Assembly (NCBI GenBank): GCA_029555925.1
Contig: JAKPQU010000568.1
Span: 1-5,977, forward strand
Length of the DNA stretch: 5,977 bases
DNA from: Bacillota bacterium
Lineage (GTDB): Bacteria > Eremiobacterota > SpSt-956 > JAKJGF01
Direction: 5' to 3'
The position numbers and the translations under genes were made by a program. Under the pieces are notes generated by a model that worked only from the letters and a program-made list of their open reading frames with translations, did not search any database and was not told the origin of the DNA. Each line of letters opens with the position of its first letter. Position 1 is the stretch's first letter. This document shows positions 1 to 5,653 of the stretch, one piece after another.

Positions 1-57
1 TTCTGGAAGTTTATTTATATTCTTCCTTGCAATGTCAGTTAGTTTCACTATCTTCAT
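1..57 (-). CDS. RelE/ParE-like toxin, N-terminal fragment (runs off left edge)
   Basis: Only the first 19 codons are present; they read MKIVKLTDIARKNINKLPE. The pattern of a short beta strand, a basic helix and a KLP turn is what RelE/ParE-family mRNA interferases or gyrase toxins show at their N-terminus, but no catalytic residue is in the window, so the family call is inferred. The start is supported by an AGAGG ribosome binding site (complement of 66-71) about 8 bases upstream. The frame overlaps the end of the antitoxin gene by 23 bases, the usual translationally coupled arrangement of toxin-antitoxin operons. The frame stays open to the window edge. It could instead be some other small partner protein of the upstream antitoxin. 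Confidence 0.55.
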   Translation of the reverse strand, partial: MKIVKLTDIARKNINKLPE

Positions 58-292
58 TTATGACATCCTCTAAAGTATATATTCTTCCGGCTTTTATATC
101 TTCTTCCGAAACTTTTAAATCTTCCTTTTCTTCCTCAGATAAAGGTAATGTGTCTATACCTTGAAAGTTCTCGTATAATTCGGTTATAATTTTCTCTAAA
201 TAGGTTTTTATAGAAACACCTTTGGATGTAGCAATTAGCTTTAATTGTCTGTGCGAACCTTCAGAAATTTTTAAAGTCTTATCTTTGACCAT
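35..292 (-). CDS. Ribbon-helix-helix (CopG/ParD/RelB-like) antitoxin
   Basis: An 85-residue acidic small protein. Residues 5-35 fit a ribbon-helix-helix DNA-binding fold: a short strand (KTLKIS), then helix A with HRQLKLIA, a turn, and helix B with SIKTYLEKII. The C-terminal half is acidic (LSEEEKEDLKVSEEDI), and AGRIYTLEDV resembles the toxin-wrapping tail of antitoxins paired with RelE-type toxins. In that family the protein binds and neutralises the toxin and, with it, represses its own promoter. The start ATG at 290-292 has an excellent AAGGAGG site (complement of 301-307) 8 bases upstream. The gene overlaps the downstream toxin start. The general class is fairly sure; the exact antitoxin family is not. 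Confidence 0.75.
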   Translation of the reverse strand: MVKDKTLKISEGSHRQLKLIATSKGVSIKTYLEKIITELYENFQGIDTLPLSEEEKEDLKVSEEDIKAGRIYTLEDVINEDSETN

Positions 293-315
293 AACTGATT
301 CCTCCTTTTTCTTTA

Positions 316-343
316 ATTATACTACTTTTATAATAAGTAGCAA
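316..343 (-). promoter_or_regulatory. Predicted sigma-70 promoter of the toxin-antitoxin operon
   Basis: On the minus strand, TTGCTA (complement of 338-343; 4 of 6 match to TTGACA) lies 16 bases from a perfect TATAAT (complement of 316-321). Transcription would start near 309, giving a very short leader that begins at or just before the Shine-Dalgarno sequence. The region is AT-rich, so chance matches are possible, but the perfect -10 and its position relative to the ribosome site are convincing. Confidence 0.6.
322..340. promoter_or_regulatory. Inverted repeat in the TA promoter, candidate antitoxin operator
   Basis: CTACTT (322-327) and AAGTAG (335-340) form a perfect 6-bp inverted repeat around a 7-base centre. 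It fills the spacer between the -10 and -35 hexamers and touches the -35. A third CTACTTTA copy lies upstream at 364-371. Ribbon-helix-helix antitoxins typically bind short inverted or repeated sites overlapping their own promoter, so this is the obvious operator candidate. The binding itself is inferred. Confidence 0.5.
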
Positions 344-392
344 AGTGTAAAAATAATAATTTTCTACTTTAATATCTTTATATATTATATAC

Positions 393-418
393 TTTTATGC
401 ATAGATAATTGCATAAAA
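393..418. repeat. AT-rich perfect inverted repeat, 9-bp arms
   Basis: TTTTATGCA (393-401) and its exact complement TGCATAAAA (410-418) enclose an 8-base loop. The right arm continues into an A-run, so the structure could act as a weak terminator or as a protein site, but it lacks a GC-rich stem. An 11-base motif overlapping it (complement ATGCAATTATC, 404-414) recurs with one change at 469-479 (ATGCAATTGTC). Function unknown. Confidence 0.45.
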
Positions 419-491
419 AATTCAGTCAAAATACAAACAATGATAAAATTTTCCCTGGTATTTTCATGATGCAATTGTCTTCAAAATTAAG

Positions 492-636
492 TATAGTTAG
501 TTTCATAACTATCCATAAATAATGACCTCGTAATACATAAAGCGTAATGCGTGATGCGCAGGGATTAAACCCGTCACGCGTCACGCGTTACGCGTCACGA
601 CGACTTAAATTCTAATAAGTTATGAAATACACTATA
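492..636. repeat. Palindromic intergenic element with convergent GTRANNN heptamers (MITE-like)
   Basis: The outer arms at 492-510 and 618-636 are inverted repeats matching at 16 of 19 positions, including ten contiguous bases (TTTCATAACT). Inside them the plus strand carries heptamers GTAATAC, a degenerate one, GTAATGC and GTGATGC (530-557). These face four heptamers of the same type on the minus strand (571-598: GTGACGG, GTGACGC, GTAACGC, GTGACGC). The two sets pair as a 17-bp stem (542-558 with 577-593, two G-T pairs), and a small GGG/CCC hairpin (561-563 with 570-572) lies within the loop. A second element of the same design is at 5654-5810. No coding capacity is seen. It could be a non-autonomous mobile repeat, a transcript-end structure, or both. 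Confidence 0.6.
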
Positions 637-781
637 TATATATTTTTACGATCCCTATGAAAGGGCAGGTGAAAGTAAAGTTATTCGTAAAAATCTTGAA
701 AAAGACGGAAAAAGAATGTTATACTCAGGTAGGAGAACAAACGTAAATTACCAGGAAAAAAGGAGTCATATATATAAATGA
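626..781 (+). pseudogene. 5'-truncated remnant of a gene upstream of pglX
   Basis: A reading frame without a usable early start is open from 626 (after an in-frame stop at 623-625) to TGA at 779-781. From the TAC at 647 it translates as YDPYERAGESKVIRKN, then LEKDGKRMLYSGRRTN, and ends in NYQEKRSHIYK. Codons show the expected G-rich first position, and its stop overlaps the pglX start as ATGA, the classic overlap of consecutive operon genes. The only in-frame ATG is at 716-718. The upstream end coincides with the right arm of the palindromic element. I interpret it as the tail of a lost operon gene (in BREX-1 loci brxC often precedes pglX), but I do not recognise the protein. A competing 29-codon frame (ATG at 657) has no ribosome site and looks less like coding sequence. 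Confidence 0.45.
696..725 (+). promoter_or_regulatory. Possible sigma-70 promoter for pglX
   Basis: TTGAAA (696-701) and TATACT (720-725) each match the consensus at 5 of 6 positions with an 18-base spacer, and a TG precedes the -10. Transcription would begin near 732, leaving about 46 bases of leader before the pglX start. The site lies inside the apparent remnant frame, so it may be fortuitous or a promoter acquired after the upstream gene was lost. Confidence 0.4.
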
Positions 782-3700
782 ACAAAAGCGCCATAAAGAA
801 TTTCTCCGTAGAAGCAAGAAAAAACCTCCTCTATCATGTAGCTAAAAAGGCAGAGTATTACGGTATAACATCAGAAAAGATAGAGCCTGTTGTGAGTGAA
901 TCCGAAGACGGTATTGTCATAGGAGACAGAGTCCATAGTAAGAATATAAAAAAACAGAGAGAAGATCTGGTAAGAAGGGTTCTGGAGAAAGGTTATGAAC
1001 AGGTTATGGAAGAAGGGGCCTATACCTGGTTTAACCGTTTTATTGCCCTTCGCTTTATGGAAGTAAATGATTATCTTCCCACAGGCGTGAGAATCCTTTC
1101 TTCGATTACTCCCGATAAAACAGAACCTGATATAATAACGTCTGCTCTTTCTATAGACCTTCCTCTGGATAAAGATATTATTTACGGATTTCAGGATAGT
1201 AATGCTCTGGAAAGTTTATATAAATACCTTCTTATTATTCAATGCAATGAATTATCTAAAATACTTCCTTTCCTTTTTGAAAATATACAGGATTATACAG
1301 AACTGCTTCTGCCTGATAATCTCCTTTTTACCGATTCTGTCATAAGGAAACTTACAGCGGAAATACCTGAAGAAGATTTCAGAGAAGTAGAAATTATCGG
1401 ATGGCTTTATCAGTTTTATATATCAGAGAAAAAGGATGAAGTTTTCTCAAATTTAAAAAAAAACATAAAGATTTCCAAAGAAGATATACCTGCTGCAACA
1501 CAGTTATTTACTCCTGCGTGGATTGTGAAATATATGGTTGAGAATTCCGCCGGAAGACTCTGGCTTGAAGCACATCCTGACAGGGAACTGCAGGGAAAAT
1601 GGAAATATTATATTGAGCCGGCAGAACAGGATGAAGATGTTCAGAAGCAGTTAGATACAATTATAGATAAAAATCTGAAGCCTGAATCTATAAAAATACT
1701 GGATCCCTGTATGGGTTCGGGTCATATCCTTGTTTATGCCTTTGACGTCATGTATGAGATTTACAGGAGTGCCGGATATATTGAGAGAGAAATACCGAAA
1801 TTAATTCTGACGAATAATTTGTATGGACTGGATATAGATGACAGGGCGGCACAGTTAGCCTGTTTTGCAGTTATTATGAAGGCAAGGAGTTATAACAGAA
1901 GGGTTTTTAGGGAAGAAATTTCTCTCAATCTGTGTTCAATTCAGGATTCCGGCGCAGTGGCGTTTCGCGAAACGCCCCTGCAGGGTTATCCCATATTGAC
2001 GGGACTGTGTGAACAGTTCGCTGAAGGCAAGGAATTCGGGTCGCTGATTGAGGTTATGGATTTTGACATGGAAGAGGCAGAGAAGGAATTTGAGAGGTTT
2101 AAGAAAGAATGTGATGTTTTTTCACACCATCTGGTTGAGAAGGTGGAAGGGATTGTGAAACAGGCCGGGATAATGGCCGGGAAATATGATGTGGTTGTGA
2201 CCAATCCGCCTTATATGGGCGGCAAGGGAATGAGCGAGAAGTTAAGTGATTTTGTAAAGAAAAATTTTCCTGATGCTAAAAGTGATTTATTTGCCTGTTT
2301 TATAGAAAGGTGTATAAAATTTACAGATAAATTAAGTTTTACAGCTATGATAACGCAGCATTCCTGGATGTTTTTACCTAGCTTTCAGAAATTGAGAGAA
2401 AAAATATTAAATTTAAATTCTATTTCATCAATGCTTCATCTTGGAGCAAGGGCTTTTGAGGAAATTGGAGGAGAGGTTGTTCAAAATACAGCTTTCGTAT
2501 TGAGAAATAACTCTATTAATAATTATAAACCTTTATTTGTCAGGCTTGTTGATTTTAATACTGCACGGAAGAAAGAAGAAGAGTTCCTCGTTGGGAAACA
2601 TAGATTTAGTAATACAGTGCAGGAAGATTTTTCAAAGATTAACGGTTCTCCTATAGCCTATTGGGTCAGTAATAGAGTGAGGGGACTATTTGAATTAGAC
2701 GTTTCCTTAGATAAAATTGCAAAGCCATGTATCGGAATGCGAACTGGTAATAATAATAGATTTTTAAGATTCTGGGCTGAAATATCAAAAGAAAAAATTG
2801 GGTTTGGATTCAGGAATAATATAGATGCTCAAAATTCAGGGTTGAAATGGTTTCCTTATAATAAGGGTGGAGAATTCAGGAAATGGTATGGTAATAATGA
2901 ATATGTTGTAAATTGGTATAATGATGGCTATGAAATAAAAGAGAATACAAAAAAAGTTTATCCGCAACTTGGGGATAATTTGGGGTGGAAAATTTCTAAT
3001 GAACAGTTTTATTTTAAAGAAAGTATTACATGGACAGATGTTAGTTCATCAAGGTTCGGCGTTAGATATTCTTTTCAAGGATTTATCTTTGATACTGTAG
3101 AACCTGCTATTTTTCCATCAGAAAAAGATAAAAAATATATCACAGCTTTTTTATGCTCAAAAATAGCTTTTATTTTTTTGCAATTTCTAAATCCCACTAT
3201 GCATTTTAAATTAGGTAATATAGGAACATTACCCATAATCTTCCCCTCCTCAGAATCCATCAAAACCCTCATAGACACCCTCGCCGAAGAAAACATCCAG
3301 ATCTCCCGGCGCGACTGGGACTCCTTCGAAACTTCGTGGGACTTTCAGCTTCACCCGTTCCTCCAGCACAGGACGGATGGCAGGATACAAAATGCCTTCA
3401 ACTCATGGAGATCCTATACGGAATCTCAGTTCAACCAGTTAAAATCAAACGAAGAACACCTGAACCGCCTCTTCATAGAGATCTACGGCCTCCAAGATGA
3501 AATGACTCCCGAAGTGGAAGACAGAGACATAACCATAAGAAAAGCAGATCTCGAAAGAGACATAAAATCCTTCATATCCTATGCAGTAGGCTGTATGATG
3601 GGCCGTTATTCTCTCGACTCTCCCGGCCTCATCTACGCAGGAGGCACCTTCGACCCTTCAAAATACAAAATCTATCCGGCAGACGATGACGGCATAATCC

Positions 3701-4266
3701 CTGTTCTTTCGGCAGACTGGTTTGATGATGACATAGTGGAAAGATTTACAGATTTCCTGAGAGTCACCTTCGGCTCTGAAAATCTCTATGAAAATATTGA
3801 TTTCATTGCCTCTGCCCTGGGAAAAACTGATAATGAAACTTCCAGAGAGAGAATAAGAAAATATTTCCTGAACGACTTCTATAAAGACCATGTAAGAATA
3901 TATCAGAAAAGACCAGTTTACTGGCTCTTCACATCGGGAAAAAACAAAGCCTTCAATGCATTGATCTATCTCCACAGATACGACAGATTCACCATAGCAA
4001 AAATGAGGATAGATTATCTCCATGAACTTCAGGGGAAACTGGAGATGGCAGAAAGGCATCTCAGGGAAAACCTGACTCAGATGAAAGATGCCAGAGAAAA
4101 GAAACAGACGGAGAAAAAGCTCTCTGAAATAGCGGCACATAAAGATGAACTCGGGAAATATGACGAACCGGTCAGGCATATGGCAGATATGCAGGTGGAA
4201 CTTGACCTTGATGACGGTGTGGCGGTGAACTATGAGAAATTCAAGGGACTTGTAGCAAAGATATGA
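778..4266 (+). CDS. pglX: BREX-type adenine-specific DNA methyltransferase PglX
   Basis: PglX methylates adenine N6 at a short asymmetric motif, marking host DNA in BREX phage defence. The 1162-residue length is usual for BREX-1 PglX. The N-terminus (MNKSAIKNFSVEAR) and the C-terminus (LDLDDGVAVNYEKF, 1142-1155) are characteristic of the family. The SAM-dependent core shows TQLFTPAWIVKYM (241-253), motif I DPCMGSGHIL (309-318), motif II GLDIDDRAAQLA (350-361) and catalytic NPPY (476-479). The target-recognition region is roughly 640-820 (GMRTGNNNRFLRFW at 653-666), and a helical, probably coiled segment spans 1075-1125. The start has AAAGGAG at 759-765, 12 bases upstream, and overlaps the previous frame's stop. 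No frameshift or lost catalytic residue is seen. No pglZ, brxC or brxL is in the window, so the gene may be an orphan; a DISARM-type or type IIG-like relative is a less likely alternative. Base composition is strongly mosaic along the gene. Confidence 0.9.
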   Translation: MNKSAIKNFSVEARKNLLYHVAKKAEYYGITSEKIEPVVSESEDGIVIGDRVHSKNIKKQREDLVRRVLEKGYEQVMEEGAYTWFNRFIALRFMEVNDYLPTGVRILSSITPDKTEPDIITSALSIDLPLDKDIIYGFQDSNALESLYKYLLIIQCNELSKILPFLFENIQDYTELLLPDNLLFTDSVIRKLTAEIPEEDFREVEIIGWLYQFYISEKKDEVFSNLKKNIKISKEDIPAATQLFTPAWIVKYMVENSAGRLWLEAHPDRELQGKWKYYIEPAEQDEDVQKQLDTIIDKNLKPESIKILDPCMGSGHILVYAFDVMYEIYRSAGYIEREIPKLILTNNLYGLDIDDRAAQLACFAVIMKARSYNRRVFREEISLNLCSIQDSGAVAFRETPLQGYPILTGLCEQFAEGKEFGSLIEVMDFDMEEAEKEFERFKKECDVFSHHLVEKVEGIVKQAGIMAGKYDVVVTNPPYMGGKGMSEKLSDFVKKNFPDAKSDLFACFIERCIKFTDKLSFTAMITQHSWMFLPSFQKLREKILNLNSISSMLHLGARAFEEIGGEVVQNTAFVLRNNSINNYKPLFVRLVDFNTARKKEEEFLVGKHRFSNTVQEDFSKINGSPIAYWVSNRVRGLFELDVSLDKIAKPCIGMRTGNNNRFLRFWAEISKEKIGFGFRNNIDAQNSGLKWFPYNKGGEFRKWYGNNEYVVNWYNDGYEIKENTKKVYPQLGDNLGWKISNEQFYFKESITWTDVSSSRFGVRYSFQGFIFDTVEPAIFPSEKDKKYITAFLCSKIAFIFLQFLNPTMHFKLGNIGTLPIIFPSSESIKTLIDTLAEENIQISRRDWDSFETSWDFQLHPFLQHRTDGRIQNAFNSWRSYTESQFNQLKSNEEHLNRLFIEIYGLQDEMTPEVEDRDITIRKADLERDIKSFISYAVGCMMGRYSLDSPGLIYAGGTFDPSKYKIYPADDDGIIPVLSADWFDDDIVERFTDFLRVTFGSENLYENIDFIASALGKTDNETSRERIRKYFLNDFYKDHVRIYQKRPVYWLFTSGKNKAFNALIYLHRYDRFTIAKMRIDYLHELQGKLEMAERHLRENLTQMKDAREKKQTEKKLSEIAAHKDELGKYDEPVRHMADMQVELDLDDGVAVNYEKFKGLVAKI
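1954..1981. repeat. Palindrome embedded in pglX coding sequence
   Basis: GGCGTTTCGCGAAACGCC (1959-1976) is a perfect 18-base palindrome. With one mismatched pair it extends to 1954-1981, so 13 of 14 pairs match. It is read in frame as residues 393-402 of PglX (AVAFRETPLQ). It is much more GC-rich than its surroundings and shares the nine bases CGCCCCTGC with the GC hairpin at 5713-5740. It looks like a dispersed palindromic repeat inserted in frame, between the motif II and NPPY regions of the methyltransferase. Confidence 0.6.
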
Positions 4267-4313
4267 TTATCCGAACCGGGATGGGCAGGATAAAAAAGCA
4301 TGAGGTGATATAA
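4263..4313 (+). other. 16-codon linking frame between pglX and remB
   Basis: ATG at 4263-4265 overlaps the pglX stop as ATGA. The frame reads MIIRTGMGRIKKHEVI and ends with TAA at 4311-4313, sharing one base with the remB ATG. The double overlap resembles translationally coupled operon genes, yet the product is too short for a known protein. It could be a deletion scar joining the start of one lost gene to the end of another, a coupling peptide, or chance. No separate ribosome site is obvious for it. Confidence 0.25.
4302..4309 (+). promoter_or_regulatory. Strong Shine-Dalgarno sequence of remB
   Basis: GAGGTGAT is an extended complement to the 3' end of 16S rRNA and lies just before the ATG at 4313. 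It fixes the remB start and indicates efficient, independent initiation. This contrasts with murB, which has no such site. Confidence 0.75.
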
Positions 4314-4543
4314 TGTATCTTCATATAGGAGAGGATTTTGTTGTTTCTATGGAACATGTTCTCTATATCATGTCGTCTAAATTAAAGGAAGGAAACAGAG
4401 AATTCTTCGAAAAAAATCATATCATGGAAATCTCAGACAAACTTCCCGTAGAATCTTTTGTAGGCATGTCAGACGGAACTGTTTACGGCTCACCTGTAGA
4501 GTCGGCCACATTATTCAAAAGATGGGAAGAAAATTTCGCATGA
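4313..4543 (+). CDS. remB: RemB/DUF370-family small DNA-binding regulator
   Basis: A 76-residue protein beginning MYLHIGEDFVVSMEHVL, the hallmark opening of the DUF370 family (MYIHLG-D--V), and ending with a SDGTVYGSPVESATLFKRW segment that matches the family's closing pattern (-VY-SP-SS-TL-KR-). In Bacillus subtilis, RemA activates biofilm-matrix operons as a ring-shaped DNA-binding protein; RemB (YaaB) is its relative encoded near recF and gyrB. Length is close to RemB (about 80 residues). The central part (residues 22-45) is more divergent. The gene lies 46 bases after pglX on the same strand and may be cotranscribed, although no recF or gyrB is seen here. Its targets cannot be told from the sequence. 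Family assignment is good; the RemB rather than RemA call is moderate. Confidence 0.75.
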   Translation: MYLHIGEDFVVSMEHVLYIMSSKLKEGNREFFEKNHIMEISDKLPVESFVGMSDGTVYGSPVESATLFKRWEENFA

Positions 4544-4595
4544 CATTTTAAACGGCTCTTCCTATTACCTGGCAGGCTTATCATACAAACAGACA

Positions 4596-4610
4596 TGACC
4601 GGAGCGGTCA
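4596..4610. terminator. Short perfect hairpin between convergent remB and murB
   Basis: TGACCG (4596-4601) and CGGTCA (4605-4610) pair perfectly around GAG. It lies in the 83-base gap between two convergent genes, where a bidirectional terminator would be expected. No T-tract follows on either strand, so it is not a canonical intrinsic terminator and could equally be a protein-binding palindrome. Confidence 0.3.
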
Positions 4611-4626
4611 CAACCAAATATGAAAA

Positions 4627-5646
4627 TCAACATCCAGTGAAGGTGCAAACTTCATCATTTTCATATAAACGTTCAGGTATAAATAAAACTTCTTCTTCGA
4701 AATCTATATTAAAATCTTCTTTTATCTTCTTTTTTACAATAGATATAAGTTCTTTAACCTGTCCACATGTAGCTTTTCCCATGTTTACTATATAATTTCC
4801 ATGAACAGGTGAAATACAGGCATCCCCTGAAGACATACCTTTAAGCCCTGCCAGTTCTATTAATTTCCCTGCCGGCAATTTATTATGAACAATCAGGCCT
4901 TCCAGAGAAGGGGAATAATTTTTTTGCTTCAGACCATCTGTAAATTCTTCGTTGGAAAATTCTATATTTTTAAAGATACATCCCGCGGAAGGTTCGATCG
5001 GATGAAGGGTTTTTCTCTTATATCTGTCTTTTTCTATAAGGGCTAAAAGTTCATCTCTGTTCCCCGGAACCATATGAAGTGTGGCAGACAGAATCACACC
5101 TTTTACTTCACCTGTTTTAAGACGGGAATATCTGTAGCGAAAATCAAAAAAATCCCTCTCTACTTCAACTGTTTTTCTTTCTTTTAAAAGAAGAATTTTT
5201 GCAGAAGTCAGGACATCTCCTATAGATGCGCCATAGGCACCTGCATTACCGACTATGGCACCTCCCACAGTGCCGGGAAGTCCTCCAAGTGCTTCAAGCC
5301 CTTTTAGAGATCTGACGGCCATATCTTCCGCAAAGCTGCTCATAATAACTCCGCTTTCAACAAATACCTTTTCTCCTTCCACGAAATAATTTTTGCATAA
5401 ATTCTTTATAATTATGCCCCGAAAGCCCTTATCGTTAAAAACGATATTTGTTCCTCCTCCGAGTATAAAAAATGGTATATCAAACTCAAGGCACAGAGAA
5501 ACAGATTCTTCAAGAATATCTGTATTGCCGGCCATAACCATTATATCTGCAGGCCCACCTATTTTAAAGGAACTGTGTTCTGAAAGAAGTTCATCTTTCA
5601 GTATTTTTCCACTGAATTTATTTATAAATTGTTCATATCGTTTCAT
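4627..5646 (-). CDS. murB: UDP-N-acetylenolpyruvoylglucosamine reductase (MurB)
   Basis: MurB is the cytoplasmic FAD enzyme that uses NADPH to reduce UDP-GlcNAc-enolpyruvate to UDP-N-acetylmuramate in peptidoglycan synthesis. The FAD domain shows SFKIGGPAD (26-34), LGGGTNIV (62-69) and GLPGTVGGAIVGNAGAYG (122-139). YRYS (171-174) carries the catalytic arginine. SAGCIFKN (220-227) places a cysteine (223) at the proton-donor position, where others have serine. The final acidic FEEEV (316-320) holds the catalytic glutamate. YRYS and overall layout suggest type II, but about 25 extra residues lie between SAGCIFKN and PAGKLIELAG. At 339 residues it is longer than the usual 300. The start is taken at 5646, because the 36-residue in-frame extension to 5754 is only translated repeat (THHPSHITHH) and the core begins shortly after this ATG. 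No Shine-Dalgarno sequence precedes it. Confidence 0.93.
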   Translation of the reverse strand: MKRYEQFINKFSGKILKDELLSEHSSFKIGGPADIMVMAGNTDILEESVSLCLEFDIPFFILGGGTNIVFNDKGFRGIIIKNLCKNYFVEGEKVFVESGVIMSSFAEDMAVRSLKGLEALGGLPGTVGGAIVGNAGAYGASIGDVLTSAKILLLKERKTVEVERDFFDFRYRYSRLKTGEVKGVILSATLHMVPGNRDELLALIEKDRYKRKTLHPIEPSAGCIFKNIEFSNEEFTDGLKQKNYSPSLEGLIVHNKLPAGKLIELAGLKGMSSGDACISPVHGNYIVNMGKATCGQVKELISIVKKKIKEDFNIDFEEEVLFIPERLYENDEVCTFTGC

Positions 5647-5653
5647 AAAAATC

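Noticed and set aside
530..598. Heptamer arrays as a CRISPR array
   Set aside because: The units are 7 bases with no spacers of 25-40 bases and no direct repeats of CRISPR length; the units face each other rather than running in one direction.
657..746. 29-codon frame starting MKGQVKVKLF upstream of pglX
   Set aside because: No ribosome binding site, and a different frame over the same bases has more coding-like codons and an ATGA junction with pglX.
1986..2204. Minus-strand frame of 72 codons inside pglX
   Set aside because: It lies wholly within the well-supported pglX frame, encodes low-complexity serine/threonine-rich sequence, and has no recognisable motif.
3075..3296. Minus-strand frame of 73 codons inside pglX
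   Set aside because: Antisense to the PglX recognition region with no family pattern; considered a shadow frame.
3658..4179. Minus-strand frame of 173 codons inside pglX
   Set aside because: Long, but antisense to the conserved PglX C-terminus; its cysteine/phenylalanine-rich sequence matches no family I know and follows from reversed codon bias.
4267..4293. TTATCC/GGATAA inverted repeat after pglX as a terminator
   Set aside because: The 6-bp arms are AT-rich, the 15-base loop is large, and it is followed by only a short A-run and no T-tract on the coding strand.
4595..4795. Plus-strand frame of 66 codons antisense to murB
   Set aside because: It overlaps the clear C-terminal domain of MurB, and its serine/phenylalanine-rich content is typical of antisense translation.
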